The notes under the pieces are model-generated. The model was not told where the DNA came from and searched no databases. It saw nothing but the letters and a program-made list of their open reading frames with translations. A DNA stretch of 64,000 nt from positions 124,001 to 188,000 of the forward strand of contig SYIK01000011.1 of the NCBI GenBank assembly GCA_005798905.1. Direction: 5' to 3'. The number at the start of each line of letters is the position of its first letter. Position 1 is the stretch's first letter. This stretch comes from Bacteroidota bacterium. GTDB lineage: Bacteria > Bacteroidota > Bacteroidia > Chitinophagales > Chitinophagaceae. Of this stretch, positions 1-8,630 are shown one piece after another. Position numbers and translations under genes: made by a program.

Positions 1-1
1 A

Positions 2-76
2 ATTGGAATTACGCTTTTTAGCACTTATCGCAGTGTGTTGAAATACTTGCGTATGAAATTGGATGAATTATACTAA
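2..76 (+). CDS. ftsX: FtsX-like cell division ABC permease, C-terminal fragment
   Basis: Only the last 24 codons are in the window, ending in TAA at 74-76. They read ...STYRSVLKYLRMKLDELY, which resembles the cytoplasmic tail of Bacteroidota FtsX. The assignment also rests on context: in this phylum ftsX is commonly followed by a DUF3098 gene and uppP, exactly as here. FtsX is the membrane half of the FtsEX complex that controls septal cell-wall hydrolysis. The fragment is too short for a firm identification by itself. Confidence 0.6.
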   Translation: MGITLFSTYRSVLKYLRMKLDELY

Positions 77-115
77 ATAATGCTTTTAATTATATTGCAC
101 TTCTAATTTTTATTT

Positions 116-364
116 ATGAGCGACAAAAAACAAACTACAACTACTTCTAATTTTTTTGAAAAACAAAACCTAAAATTGATGGCAATCGGTGCTGTAACCA
201 TTGCAATAGGGATGTTTTTGATGAGTGGCGGCAAAAGCACCGACCCTGCAGTTTTCAATGAAAAAGAAGTTTACAGTTTTACACGAATTACGGTAGCTCC
301 AATATTAATTATTATTGGGTTGGTTATTGAAGTTGTTGCTATTTTCAAAAAAACAAAATCCTGA
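116..364 (+). CDS. DUF3098 small membrane protein
   Basis: This 82-residue protein has two hydrophobic segments, at about residues 22-40 and 59-77, separated by a polar loop. A short polar N-terminus comes first and a KKTK tail closes it. Sequence and length fit DUF3098, a Bacteroidota family without a known function. It lies 39 bp after the ftsX fragment and 36 bp before uppP, a conserved gene order. That suggests a role near cell-envelope assembly or division, but this is inference from neighbours only. Confidence 0.85.
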   Translation: MSDKKQTTTTSNFFEKQNLKLMAIGAVTIAIGMFLMSGGKSTDPAVFNEKEVYSFTRITVAPILIIIGLVIEVVAIFKKTKS

Positions 365-400
365 TTGCAAATTTTCCGTTGCAATTTTTCTTAACTGCAC

Positions 401-1234
401 ATGACTATTTTTGAAGCCATCATTACAGCAATTGTAGAAGGGGTAACTGAATTCCTGCCTATTTCCTCCACAGGCCACATGATCATCAGTAGTTATTTAT
501 TGGGCATTCATCAAGATGAATTTACCAAACTATTCGAAATTTCTATTCAGCTTGGCGCCATCTTGGCTGTGGTGTTTTTGTATTGGAAAATTTTTTTTAC
601 AGTAGATTTTTTTTCCTTTCGAAGTTTACAATTTTATTTAAAATTAATTGTTGGTGTTTTACCTGCAATTGGTTTGGGATTATTATTTTCCGATACAATT
701 GATGCATTGTTGGAAAGTCCGCTGACGGTTGCAATTGCCATGTTGCTCGGTGGTGTTTTTTTATTATTTATTGATAAAATTTTTAAAACACACAGCATTA
801 AAACCGACGAAGCAATTAGTTTTAAAAAAGCATTTATTGTCGGATGTTGGCAAACAATTGCCATGATTCCGGGTGTTAGCCGAAGTGCCGCATCAATTAT
901 TGGCGGAATGCAACAAAAATTAACCCGAGAACTTGCTGCTGAATTTTCATTTTTTCTTGCGGTACCCACAATGTTGGCTGCTACTTGTTATTCACTTTTT
1001 TTAAAAGATTGGGAGAAAGAAAATCAAGTTCGAAAAGGAGTTGCTATTCTTTTCGAAAATCAACAAAACCTGATTTGTTTTATCATTGGCAATATTGTTG
1101 CTTTTATCGTTGCGCTGCTTGCCATTCGTTTTTTTATCAACTATCTTAAAAAAAATGGGTTCAAAATTTTTGGCTGGTATCGAATCATTTTAGGAACTAT
1201 TTTATTAATTAGTATTTGTAGCGGGATGAAATAG
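401..1234 (+). CDS. uppP: Undecaprenyl-diphosphate phosphatase UppP (BacA)
   Basis: UppP removes a phosphate from undecaprenyl diphosphate to recycle the lipid carrier for peptidoglycan and other envelope polymers. The 277-residue polytopic protein has both family signatures: EGVTEFLPISSTGH at about residues 13-26, including the catalytic glutamate region, and PGVSRSAASIIGG at about 153-165 with the essential Arg/Ser segment. Length matches the usual 260-280 residues. It sits in the same direction as the DUF3098 gene and is probably co-transcribed with it. Confidence 0.95.
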   Translation: MTIFEAIITAIVEGVTEFLPISSTGHMIISSYLLGIHQDEFTKLFEISIQLGAILAVVFLYWKIFFTVDFFSFRSLQFYLKLIVGVLPAIGLGLLFSDTIDALLESPLTVAIAMLLGGVFLLFIDKIFKTHSIKTDEAISFKKAFIVGCWQTIAMIPGVSRSAASIIGGMQQKLTRELAAEFSFFLAVPTMLAATCYSLFLKDWEKENQVRKGVAILFENQQNLICFIIGNIVAFIVALLAIRFFINYLKKNGFKIFGWYRIILGTILLISICSGMK

Positions 1235-1281
1235 TTATAAAAAATATTTCTTTATCTTTCCCCATCAACAAATTCTACAAG

Positions 1282-2589
1282 ATGCAAACAGCTTCAAAAA
1301 AGACGGTAAAAGCTTGGGCAATGTACGATTGGGCTAATTCTGTTTACAGTCTTGTTATCACTTCCACCATCTTTCCAGCTTATTTTGAAAGTATGACTGG
1401 AGATGGAATTGAGTCTACGCAAAACGATACAGTATTTCTTTTTGGAAGAGAGTACATAAATACTTCGTTGTATAATTATACGCTTGCAGTTGCTTTTTTA
1501 GTTGTTGCTATTTTTTCTCCATTGCTTTCTTCCATTGCAGATTATAAAGGGAACAAAAAATCTTTTCTTCGTTTTTTCATGACGGTAGGAAGTGTAGCAT
1601 GCAGTACTTTATTTTTTTACAATAAAACCAATTTAGTTTTTGGATTAATCTGTATGATTTTTGCTTGCATTGGCTTTTGGTCAAGCCTTGTTTTTTACAA
1701 TTCATATTTACCAGAAATAGCAGCACCGAAGGATAGAGACAAAGTAAGTGCACGCGGTTTTGCCTACGGCTATGTGGGCAGTGTACTTTTACAAATTATT
1801 TGTTTTGTATTTGTAATGGGAAGCGATTCGTTTGGAATTACCATTGGTTTTGCATCGCAATTGTCTTTTTTATTAGTTGGCATTTGGTGGTTTAGCTTTG
1901 GAAATTTTTCGCTAAATCGTTTACCAAACTCAATTGCTGCGGGAGAAGGCAACCAAAATAATTTTCTTTCAAATGGTTATAAAGAATTACGAAAAGTGTG
2001 GAACCAATTGATTCATCTTCCGATTTTAAAAAGATTTTTACTTTCGTTTTTTTTCTACAATATGGGCGTGCAAACAGTAATGCTTGCTGCAACATTATAT
2101 GGGAAAAGTGAATTGGCAATTCCTACTGCTAATTTAATTATTGCTATATTACTTATTCAACTTATTGCAATTCCAGGTGCTTTCGTTATTGCAAAATTAT
2201 CTTCCTTGATTGGTAACTTGAATGCATTGATGGTGTGTGTGTTATTTTGGATTATCATTTGTTTAGCAGGGTATCAAATACCCAAACATGGAATTTATCA
2301 ATTTTATGGCCTTGCCATTTTTGTTGGTTTTGTAATGGGTGGAATTCAATCTTTAAGTAGATCAACCTATTCTAAATTAATGCCCGAAACAAAAGATCCT
2401 GTTTCTTTTTTTAGTTTTTATGATGTTAGCGAAAAGATTGCGATTGTACTAGGAATGTTTAGCTTTGGCTATATTACAGAAATTACAGGATCACAGCGGA
2501 ATTCTATTTTAGCACTCCTTAGCTTTTTCATACTTGGGTTTCTATTTCTTTTTTACACTAAAAATGCAGAAAAGAAATTTGCAAAATGA
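1282..2589 (+). CDS. MFS transporter, UMF1/Atg22-like family
   Basis: This 435-residue inner-membrane protein has about twelve hydrophobic segments. Its N-terminal signature KAWAMYDWANSVYS followed by TIFPAYF is typical of the UMF1/Atg22-like branch of the major facilitator superfamily. A second signature, GGIQSLSRSTYSKLMPE, lies at about residues 355-371. The substrate cannot be read from the sequence; eukaryotic Atg22 relatives export amino acids from vacuoles. Its stop overlaps the start of the next gene by four bases (ATGA), so the two are probably translationally coupled. Confidence 0.85.
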   Translation: MQTASKKTVKAWAMYDWANSVYSLVITSTIFPAYFESMTGDGIESTQNDTVFLFGREYINTSLYNYTLAVAFLVVAIFSPLLSSIADYKGNKKSFLRFFMTVGSVACSTLFFYNKTNLVFGLICMIFACIGFWSSLVFYNSYLPEIAAPKDRDKVSARGFAYGYVGSVLLQIICFVFVMGSDSFGITIGFASQLSFLLVGIWWFSFGNFSLNRLPNSIAAGEGNQNNFLSNGYKELRKVWNQLIHLPILKRFLLSFFFYNMGVQTVMLAATLYGKSELAIPTANLIIAILLIQLIAIPGAFVIAKLSSLIGNLNALMVCVLFWIIICLAGYQIPKHGIYQFYGLAIFVGFVMGGIQSLSRSTYSKLMPETKDPVSFFSFYDVSEKIAIVLGMFSFGYITEITGSQRNSILALLSFFILGFLFLFYTKNAEKKFAK

Positions 2590-3443
2590 AACTCTATTCA
2601 ATCAATACGGGATATTTTAAATTAGACGGCGGCGCTATGTTTGGCGTAGTTCCAAAAAGTATTTGGAATAAAATTAATCCTGCCGACGAAAACAATTTAT
2701 GTTCTTGGGCTTTGCGTTGTTTATTAATTGAAGATGGGAATAAATTAATCTTGGTTGATAATGGAAATGGAGATAAGCAAGACGCAAAATTTTTCAGTCA
2801 TTATCATTTACACGGCGATGACACATTGGATAAATCGCTTGCAAAAAATGGTTTTCATCGAGATGATATTACCGATGTATTTCTTACGCATCTTCATTTC
2901 GACCATTGCGGCGGAAGCATTGTACGACAAGGAGAAAAATTAATTCCTGCATTTAAAAATGCAAATTTTTGGAGCAATAAAGATCATTGGGAATGGGCTG
3001 TAAACCCCAACGACAGAGAGAAAGCTTCTTTCTTAAAAGATAATATTTTACCAATTCAAGAAAGTGGACAATTGAAATTTATCAACTTGCCTACTGGTGC
3101 CGAACAGGGTGATCTCATCAATTTTTCGGATAACATTCAAATCCGATCTGTGTATGGACATACAGAAGCGATGATGTTGCCTCAAATAAATTACAAAGGA
3201 AAAACGATTGTGTTTATGGCCGACTTGCTTCCATCGCAAGGTCATATTCCGTTGCCATATATCATGTCGTACGATATGTTTCCACTGAAAACATTACAAG
3301 AAAAAAAATCTTTTTTACTCGATGCCGTTCGCAACGATTATGTTTTGTTTTTTGAACATGATCCGCAATACGAATGTTGTACGTTGCAACAAAATGAAAA
3401 AGGAATTCGACCGAAAGATTTTTTCACAATTAGTGAATTTTAA
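2586..3443 (+). CDS. MBL-fold metallo-hydrolase
   Basis: This is a 285-residue metallo-beta-lactamase-fold hydrolase. The metal-binding motif THLHFDH is at residues 101-107 (H102, H104, D106, H107). Further ligand candidates are the His of the VYGHTEAM segment near 192, the Asp of FMADLLP near 212 and a late His in FFEHDP. The overall form resembles the lactonase/N-acyl-homoserine-lactonase-like subgroup, but the substrate is unknown. No signal peptide is evident, so it is probably cytoplasmic. It is coupled by a 4-bp overlap to the MFS gene, so the carrier and hydrolase may act on the same compound. Confidence 0.8.
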   Translation: MKLYSINTGYFKLDGGAMFGVVPKSIWNKINPADENNLCSWALRCLLIEDGNKLILVDNGNGDKQDAKFFSHYHLHGDDTLDKSLAKNGFHRDDITDVFLTHLHFDHCGGSIVRQGEKLIPAFKNANFWSNKDHWEWAVNPNDREKASFLKDNILPIQESGQLKFINLPTGAEQGDLINFSDNIQIRSVYGHTEAMMLPQINYKGKTIVFMADLLPSQGHIPLPYIMSYDMFPLKTLQEKKSFLLDAVRNDYVLFFEHDPQYECCTLQQNEKGIRPKDFFTISEF

Positions 3444-3448
3444 TTCTT

Positions 3449-4258
3449 CTATTTTCTCAGTTGCATTAATGAATTAAGCGGATGCCGCAGTTGGCTATAA
3501 TTCATCATGTCTACTTTTATACTGCCAACCACAATCGGACTTTCTATTCGTAATGGCACATGATTTTTATCGTCCGAAACCCAAACCGTCATTTTTTCAC
3601 CACCTTCAAAAATGGTTCCTTTTAATAACAATGGCTTGAATTTAATAGCACGAAAAGTACCGTAACGCGTTTTGATAATTTCTTTTCCCAAATAGCGAAT
3701 ATGCATATTGAAAATTTCATTATCTAAAAATAAATTAAAAGGAATTCGATCGCCAACTTTGTAATTATCAAACTCAATATTGCGTGCATAATAAATGGCG
3801 CTAAGCACATCCTGCACACAATCGGGAATTTTAAAAACTCCGTGATTTGTGTTGGCAATATTTGCTTTGTGGTCAAATACTATATTTTCATATTTAATAT
3901 AACCGCCTTCGTTTACATTGCGTATGAATTGCAGAGGTTGCAAGGTTGCGGTATCTATAAATGTTTCGTATTTATCGCGTACTTTATAAATCCAATCGTA
4001 CGAATTATGTGTTTTTCCATCGCCGGTAATATGATAAACCGGCCGATTATTTAAAATTTCCAACTTGTTCGAAAAAACTACATTTCCTGCATTCACATAA
4101 ATCCCAGCTAATTCATAGTACACACGAAACATAACTTCTTCGCCTGCAGAAAAAGTAGTATTTCGAATTTCGCAAACTTCTTTTTTTGTTTTTCGATTGA
4201 CAAAAGAAAAAAGAAAAACTGCGAAACAAATTAATGCTGTTAAAAATAGTTTATTCAT
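3449..4258 (-). CDS. DUF3108 domain-containing exported protein
   Basis: This 269-residue protein has an N-terminal hydrophobic export signal (about residues 2-20). A beta-rich body follows that matches the DUF3108 pattern: FSAGEEVMFRVYYELAGIYVNAGN near the start, and TMxVWVSDDKNHVPLRIESPI near the end. The family is widespread in Bacteroidota and Proteobacteria and of unknown function, probably periplasmic. Its start overlaps the end of the upstream flippase-like gene by 8 bp, so the two form an operon on the minus strand. It is convergent with the MBL gene, with only 5 bp between the stop codons. Confidence 0.8.
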   Translation of the reverse strand: MNKLFLTALICFAVFLFSFVNRKTKKEVCEIRNTTFSAGEEVMFRVYYELAGIYVNAGNVVFSNKLEILNNRPVYHITGDGKTHNSYDWIYKVRDKYETFIDTATLQPLQFIRNVNEGGYIKYENIVFDHKANIANTNHGVFKIPDCVQDVLSAIYYARNIEFDNYKVGDRIPFNLFLDNEIFNMHIRYLGKEIIKTRYGTFRAIKFKPLLLKGTIFEGGEKMTVWVSDDKNHVPLRIESPIVVGSIKVDMMNYSQLRHPLNSLMQLRK

Positions 4259-5240
4259 TTTTTATTTTAAATAATTTTATTCGTCCAATTAATAAACTTC
4301 CAATAATTGCCGGTAGAATCAAATTCACCAACCAAATTGTAGTTATTACAAATCCCACCCCTAATAAATTAGTTGTGAATAAGTAAAATAGCTCATTTGC
4401 AACAACTATTTTTTGTACAATTTCAAACAAAGCAATTGTTGGCATTATTGCCATAATTAAAAATAGAATTGCGGTTGCGCCAATTGCTTGCAACCAAACT
4501 ATTTCTACACCGAAAAATTTAAACAATAAATAATACTGCAACATAAAAACGAAATACCGAATTACTGAAATGAAAATTAATTTTAACAATACGTTGTTAC
4601 TTATTTGCTCCAATTCCTGAATTACATCTGCATATTTTTTAAGAAATTTCCATCTCGCCAACAATTTTACAATTAGCTCAATCTTAAAATAAAACAAAGA
4701 AAAAAAGAGCAAGAAGCCGATTGCGCAAATTGAAATTGCCCAAATTGATAGCGTTTTAGTTGTATTAGAATCTGAAAAATAGTTTGAAAAAACGGCGATT
4801 GCCAACAAACCAAAAAAAAGTGTTACGATTAATTGACTAATACTGCCGAGCACTGTCAGTGCGACCATTCGTAATCGTTTTCCTTCTTCCATATACAACA
4901 CTCTTCCCAAATATTCTCCTGTTCGATTGGGCATAATTATTGAAAATGAAATACCGGAAAAAACCGCTTTGCATGCCGTTGAAAATGAAACTTTTTGAAC
5001 TTGCCTAACAGATATTTTCCATTTAATGGCCTCTAACGACCAGTTTATTCCCATTAAAACAACTACAAATAAAAAATAAAAAATAGAAGTATTGTCAAAT
5101 GAACTTTTAATAAAAAACCATGACTCCAAAAAATTTGACTTGATTCTTATCTGCTGTACAATTACATAAGAAAGTAAAATAAACAACAAAGGGCCAAGGA
5201 TATAATTGAAGATTATTTTGATATTTTTGTTTACAATCAT
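4251..5240 (-). CDS. Flippase-like / lysylphosphatidylglycerol-synthase TM-domain protein
   Basis: This is an integral membrane protein of about 329 residues with some eight hydrophobic segments. The conserved IIMPNRTGEYLGRVLYM segment is typical of the UPF0104 / LPG-synthase transmembrane domain family, also annotated as flippase-like. Members move or modify lipids, but the substrate is not predictable here. I start at the ATG at 5238-5240 (MIVNKN). A longer frame would begin with TTG at 5264, directly abutting the TTG start of the divergent ruvC, which is less likely. It overlaps the DUF3108 gene downstream. Confidence 0.75.
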   Translation of the reverse strand: MIVNKNIKIIFNYILGPLLFILLSYVIVQQIRIKSNFLESWFFIKSSFDNTSIFYFLFVVVLMGINWSLEAIKWKISVRQVQKVSFSTACKAVFSGISFSIIMPNRTGEYLGRVLYMEEGKRLRMVALTVLGSISQLIVTLFFGLLAIAVFSNYFSDSNTTKTLSIWAISICAIGFLLFFSLFYFKIELIVKLLARWKFLKKYADVIQELEQISNNVLLKLIFISVIRYFVFMLQYYLLFKFFGVEIVWLQAIGATAILFLIMAIMPTIALFEIVQKIVVANELFYLFTTNLLGVGFVITTIWLVNLILPAIIGSLLIGRIKLFKIKNE

Positions 5241-5264
5241 TTCTCTGTAAAAATAGTTTTCCAA

Positions 5265-5831
5265 TTGCTAAAGAAATCAAAAATAATATTAGGAATCGAT
5301 CCGGGTACTTTAATAATGGGATTTGGTATTATTCAAATTTCGGGAACAACAATTTCTCTTTTAGAAATGGGCGTATTAAAACTTTCGAATAAAAAAAACA
5401 ATTACGAACGGCTGAAATTAATTCATGAAAAAATAATGGAATTAATTAAATCATATTCTCCGACAGAGTTTGCAATTGAAGCTCCTTTTTTTGGAAAAAA
5501 CGTGCAAAGTATGCTAAAGCTTGGACGGGCGCAAGGTGTAGCCATTGCAGCTGCAATGAGTGCTTCCATTTCAGTTACGGAATATTCGCCAAAAAAAATA
5601 AAACAATCCATAACTGGAAATGGAAACGCAGATAAAGAACAAGTTTGGAAAATGCTGCAACAACTTTTGGAAATAAAAAACAAAGCAATAAAACATTTCG
5701 ACGCATCGGATGCGTTAGCCGTGGCGGTCTGTCATTATTTTCAAGAAAACAGTTTAATAAAATCCAATACTGCGGTAAAAGGTTGGAGTGATTTTATTTC
5801 TAAAAATCCTTCTCGCATTCGTAAAAAATAA
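5265..5831 (+). CDS. ruvC: Crossover junction endodeoxyribonuclease RuvC
   Basis: RuvC resolves Holliday junctions with RuvAB. The 188-residue protein has the RNase-H-like fold markers. IILGIDPGT at residues 7-15 carries the first catalytic Asp, FAIEAPFFGKN carries the catalytic Glu, and the C-terminal HFDASDALAVAVCH carries the last two acidic residues. The only start in a plausible place is TTG at 5265; no in-frame ATG or GTG lies just upstream, and the next ATG falls inside the first conserved strand. Divergent from the flippase-like gene with about 24 bp between starts. Confidence 0.93.
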   Translation: MLKKSKIILGIDPGTLIMGFGIIQISGTTISLLEMGVLKLSNKKNNYERLKLIHEKIMELIKSYSPTEFAIEAPFFGKNVQSMLKLGRAQGVAIAAAMSASISVTEYSPKKIKQSITGNGNADKEQVWKMLQQLLEIKNKAIKHFDASDALAVAVCHYFQENSLIKSNTAVKGWSDFISKNPSRIRKK

Positions 5832-5850
5832 GAACACATTTTTTTCAATC

Positions 5851-6240
5851 TTAAATAAAACGCAAGATTTTTTCTTGTACTTTTTTAAGTTGATCCTCGT
5901 TCATTTTCATTTTGGAACCGGTAAAATTCAAATCGTTGGCGCTGTTGATTGGAATTAGATGTAAGTGCGCATGTGGCACTTCCAAACCAATTGCAGTTAT
6001 GCCGCAACGGTTACAATCAAAAGCTTGCTCAATTGCTTTTGCAATTGGTTTGGCAAACACAAGCATTTGCGCTAAATAGTCGTCCGACAAATCAAAAAAT
6101 TTATCTGTTTCAATTTTTGGAACAACCAAAACATGTCCTTCGCGCAATGGAAAAATATCCAAAAAAGCAAAAAAATAAGCGTTCTCCGCAATCTTATAAC
6201 TGGGAATTTCTCCCGCAATTATTTTGGAAAAAATGGTCAT
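5851..6240 (-). CDS. HIT family nucleotide-binding protein
   Basis: This 129-residue histidine-triad protein carries the motif HAHLH at residues 90-94, where the middle His is the nucleophile of the family, with a typical HIT N-terminus (FSKIIAGEIPSYKI) and GHVLVVPK. HIT hydrolases cleave nucleoside phosphoramidates or act on dinucleoside polyphosphates. The physiological substrate here is unknown. It is 19 bp downstream of greA on the same strand, an arrangement common in Bacteroidota, so probably co-transcribed. Confidence 0.92.
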   Translation of the reverse strand: MTIFSKIIAGEIPSYKIAENAYFFAFLDIFPLREGHVLVVPKIETDKFFDLSDDYLAQMLVFAKPIAKAIEQAFDCNRCGITAIGLEVPHAHLHLIPINSANDLNFTGSKMKMNEDQLKKVQEKILRFI

Positions 6241-6259
6241 GCGCTAAATTACTGTTTTC

Positions 6260-6733
6260 TTATTTTGAAATTTCTTCTACTCTAAGTTTTAAAATGCCAG
6301 CAGGAGCTTGAACTTCCACAACATCTCCAACCTTTTTCCCAATTAATCCTTTTCCTATTGGTGATGTAATAGATATTTTCCCGGATTTAAAATCGGCTTC
6401 TGTTTCGCTAACCAATTTATAAATCACTAGTTTTTGGCTGGATAAATAGGTGAGTTTAATACTCGTAAGTATTGAAACTTTACTGGTGTCAATACTGCTT
6501 TCTTCAATAACTCTAGTATTTGCCAACATGCTATCGAGGTGAGCAATTTTTGCTTCCAACAAACCTTGCGCTTCTTTTGCAGCATCGTATTCTGCATTTT
6601 CCCTTAAGTCTCCTTTTTCTTTTGCTTCGGCAATAGCTCGTGATGCAGCAGGTCGTTCAACACCTTTCATGTGTTGCAGTTTTGACCGCAATTGCTCCAA
6701 CGTTTCTTTGGTTACATAATTAATTCCACTCAT
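6260..6733 (-). CDS. greA: Transcription elongation factor GreA
   Basis: GreA stimulates cleavage of backtracked transcripts by RNA polymerase. The 157-residue protein shows the N-terminal coiled coil with the tip acidic pair (LRENAEYDAAKEAQ, residues 43-56). The C-terminal FKBP-like domain has SPIGKGLIGKKVGDVVEV, the standard GreA signature. Its upstream region is unusual: a TATCTTTG -7 element at 6803-6810 lies before a terminator-like hairpin and then the start codon. Confidence 0.95.
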   Translation of the reverse strand: MSGINYVTKETLEQLRSKLQHMKGVERPAASRAIAEAKEKGDLRENAEYDAAKEAQGLLEAKIAHLDSMLANTRVIEESSIDTSKVSILTSIKLTYLSSQKLVIYKLVSETEADFKSGKISITSPIGKGLIGKKVGDVVEVQAPAGILKLRVEEISK

Positions 6734-6744
6734 ACACGCTTCTT

Positions 6745-6791
6745 TAAAAATAAAAAAATAACAACGCCTTAGTTTTTACCCAAAGCGTTGT
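6745..6791 (-). terminator. Hairpin with U-tract between dehydrogenase and greA
   Basis: Read on the minus strand, ACAACGCTTT pairs with AAGGCGTTGT (one G-U pair) around an 11-nt loop, followed by a run rich in T. It can end transcription from the rsmA-dehydrogenase operon. It also lies downstream of a possible greA promoter, so it may act as a leader attenuator. Confidence 0.6.
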
Positions 6792-6802
6792 CTTATGTTT
6801 TG

Positions 6803-6810
6803 CAAAGATA
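6803..6810 (-). promoter_or_regulatory. Possible -7 element for greA
   Basis: The minus strand reads TATCTTTG, an exact match to the Bacteroidota -7 consensus TAnnTTTG. It lies 70 bp ahead of the greA start with a hairpin in between. No clear TTG element was found at 17-23 bp upstream. Confidence 0.4.
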
Positions 6811-6835
6811 AGTAAATATAAAAACCTCTCTGAAT

Positions 6836-7759
6836 TTACAGTTTTAATTTTTCAATCAATACTTTTCCCATTTGTAAAAAAGCTTCGTGGCTATAACCGG
6901 CAATATGTGGCGTAATGATAACATTGGGTTTTTGTAAAAGTGAATTCAAACGATTTTTTTCACTATTTGAATAAGATGATAAATTTTCATTCTCCAACAC
7001 ATCGAGTGCCACGCCGGCAATTTGATTTTTTTCAATTGCATCTAATAGTTGAGAAAGGTTCACCACTTTTCCTCTCGAAGTATTTATTAAAAAAGGTCGT
7101 TGCTTAAGTGCATTAAAAAAATCTGCATTTGCCATAAAACGAGTTTCGTCGGTTAACGGAACATGAAAACTAATCACATCGGCTTCATTACAAATTTTTT
7201 CTACACTTGCCTCTTTGATATAATTATTTTCAAAACTGGATTTATATTTATCATTGGCCAAAACAGTTACTTGAAAAGGATTTAACAATGCTGCAAATGC
7301 AGATCCTGTATTTCCAAATCCAATGATGCCAACAGTTTTGCCGCGCAACTCCACTCCTCTATTTTCATCGCGTAGCCATTTTCCTTTTTCAATTTGCCGG
7401 TGAGAAGAATTTATTTTATTCATCAAATTCAACAGCAAACCCAATGCATGCTCGGCAACTGCATTTCGATTCCCTTCCGGCGTGCTTACGCAAACAATTC
7501 CGCGACTTTCTGCAAACGCAACATCAATCAATTCCATTCCACTTCCCAATCGCCCAATCCATTCTAATTTTTTTGCTTTTGTAATCAACGCTTCGTCCAC
7601 TTTTATTCTTGTAGTTACAATCAATCCAACTGAATCTGTAATTATATCGCCAAGTTGTTCGTAGTTTATTTCAGGTGAATAAATTACATCAAATCCTTTT
7701 TGAATTAATTCTTCAATTAGTTGTTCGTGAACTTTTGCTGTAATGATAACCTTCTTCAT
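6836..7759 (-). CDS. D-isomer-specific 2-hydroxyacid dehydrogenase
   Basis: This 307-residue NAD-dependent dehydrogenase is of the phosphoglycerate/glyoxylate dehydrogenase superfamily. It has the Rossmann motif GIIGFGNTGSAFA near residue 144. The catalytic Arg lies in LINTSRGKVV, the Glu in ALDVLENE, and the His in ITPHIAGYSHEA. The substrate is uncertain; the best guess is 3-phosphoglycerate or a related 2-hydroxy acid. It lacks the C-terminal ACT domain of long SerA proteins. Its start codon overlaps the end of rsmA by 4 bp, so the two are coupled. Confidence 0.85.
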   Translation of the reverse strand: MKKVIITAKVHEQLIEELIQKGFDVIYSPEINYEQLGDIITDSVGLIVTTRIKVDEALITKAKKLEWIGRLGSGMELIDVAFAESRGIVCVSTPEGNRNAVAEHALGLLLNLMNKINSSHRQIEKGKWLRDENRGVELRGKTVGIIGFGNTGSAFAALLNPFQVTVLANDKYKSSFENNYIKEASVEKICNEADVISFHVPLTDETRFMANADFFNALKQRPFLINTSRGKVVNLSQLLDAIEKNQIAGVALDVLENENLSSYSNSEKNRLNSLLQKPNVIITPHIAGYSHEAFLQMGKVLIEKLKL

Positions 7760-8529
7760 TCAACTTTTGTTTTATTATCCGCCATCAAAAAAGTTAGTTG
7801 CGCAAAATCGTAAATGCTAAGCTGTTCCGCTCTTTTATTAAAAATATCGGTTTTCAAATCTTCTGCAAGAAATAAATCTTTTACAGCATTTCGCAACATT
7901 TTTCTTCGCTGATTAAACGCCGCTTTTACAATTTGTTTCAAAGCTTTATCACTTTTGATTTCTATTTTATTTTTTCGAGGAACTATTTTTATGACTGCAC
8001 TTTTTACTTTTGGCGGCGGATTGAAACAAGTTTCGCTTACTTCAAACAAATAGGTTGTATCAAAATAAATTTGCACCAACACACTTATCACTCCGTAAAC
8101 TTTATTGCCGCTTTTTGCAACTATTCGTTGTGCCACTTCTTTTTGAAACATACCAATCATACACTGTACTTCTTCTTTCCAATCCAATATTTTAAAAACT
8201 ATTTGCGATGAAATATTGTAAGGAAAATTCCCAATCACTGTAAATTTTCCTGTAAATGGTTTTTCCATTTCTAAAAAATCTTGTGCGATAATTTTATCTT
8301 TTATTTCCGGAAATGACTGCAATAAAAAATCTACTTTTTCATCGTCCAATTCCACGGCTTTAAAATTGATTTTGGGAATTTGCAACAAATACTTCGTTAA
8401 AGCTCCGGCTCCGGGCCCTACTTCCAACAATTGATCAAAGGGTTCCTGCTGCAAATCATGTACTATTTTTTTGCAAATATTTTCGTCTTTCAAAAAATGT
8501 TGTCCCAGCGATTTTTTCAGTGTGTACAT
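7756..8529 (-). CDS. rsmA: 16S rRNA dimethyladenosine transferase RsmA (KsgA)
   Basis: RsmA dimethylates the two adjacent adenosines at the 3' end of 16S rRNA during 30S maturation. The 257-residue protein opens with KKSLGQHFLKDENI. It has the SAM-binding LEVGPGAGALTKYL at about 37-50 and the catalytic NFPYNIS at about 98-104, matching the family NLPYNIS motif. The C-terminal RNA-binding part with AFNQRRKMLRNAV is also present. A TAAATTTG -7 element lies six bases upstream of its ATG. It is divergent from pdxA, an arrangement common in bacteria. Confidence 0.95.
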   Translation of the reverse strand: MYTLKKSLGQHFLKDENICKKIVHDLQQEPFDQLLEVGPGAGALTKYLLQIPKINFKAVELDDEKVDFLLQSFPEIKDKIIAQDFLEMEKPFTGKFTVIGNFPYNISSQIVFKILDWKEEVQCMIGMFQKEVAQRIVAKSGNKVYGVISVLVQIYFDTTYLFEVSETCFNPPPKVKSAVIKIVPRKNKIEIKSDKALKQIVKAAFNQRRKMLRNAVKDLFLAEDLKTDIFNKRAEQLSIYDFAQLTFLMADNKTKVE

Positions 8530-8534
8530 CGTTG

Positions 8535-8542
8535 CAAATTTA
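8535..8542 (-). promoter_or_regulatory. -7 element for rsmA
   Basis: Minus-strand TAAATTTG matches TAnnTTTG and ends six bases before the rsmA ATG. This position predicts a nearly leaderless transcript. Confidence 0.5.
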
Positions 8543-8630
8543 ATTGCTGTTGGTCAAAATTAAATTTATAGTTGAATTTACAACTATCGTTTTACTTCTC
8601 AAATCAGTACTTTTACATGCAATTATTTAT

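Noticed and set aside
634-969. 111-codon minus-strand frame inside uppP
   Set aside because: Shadow of a strongly conserved gene; no family features.
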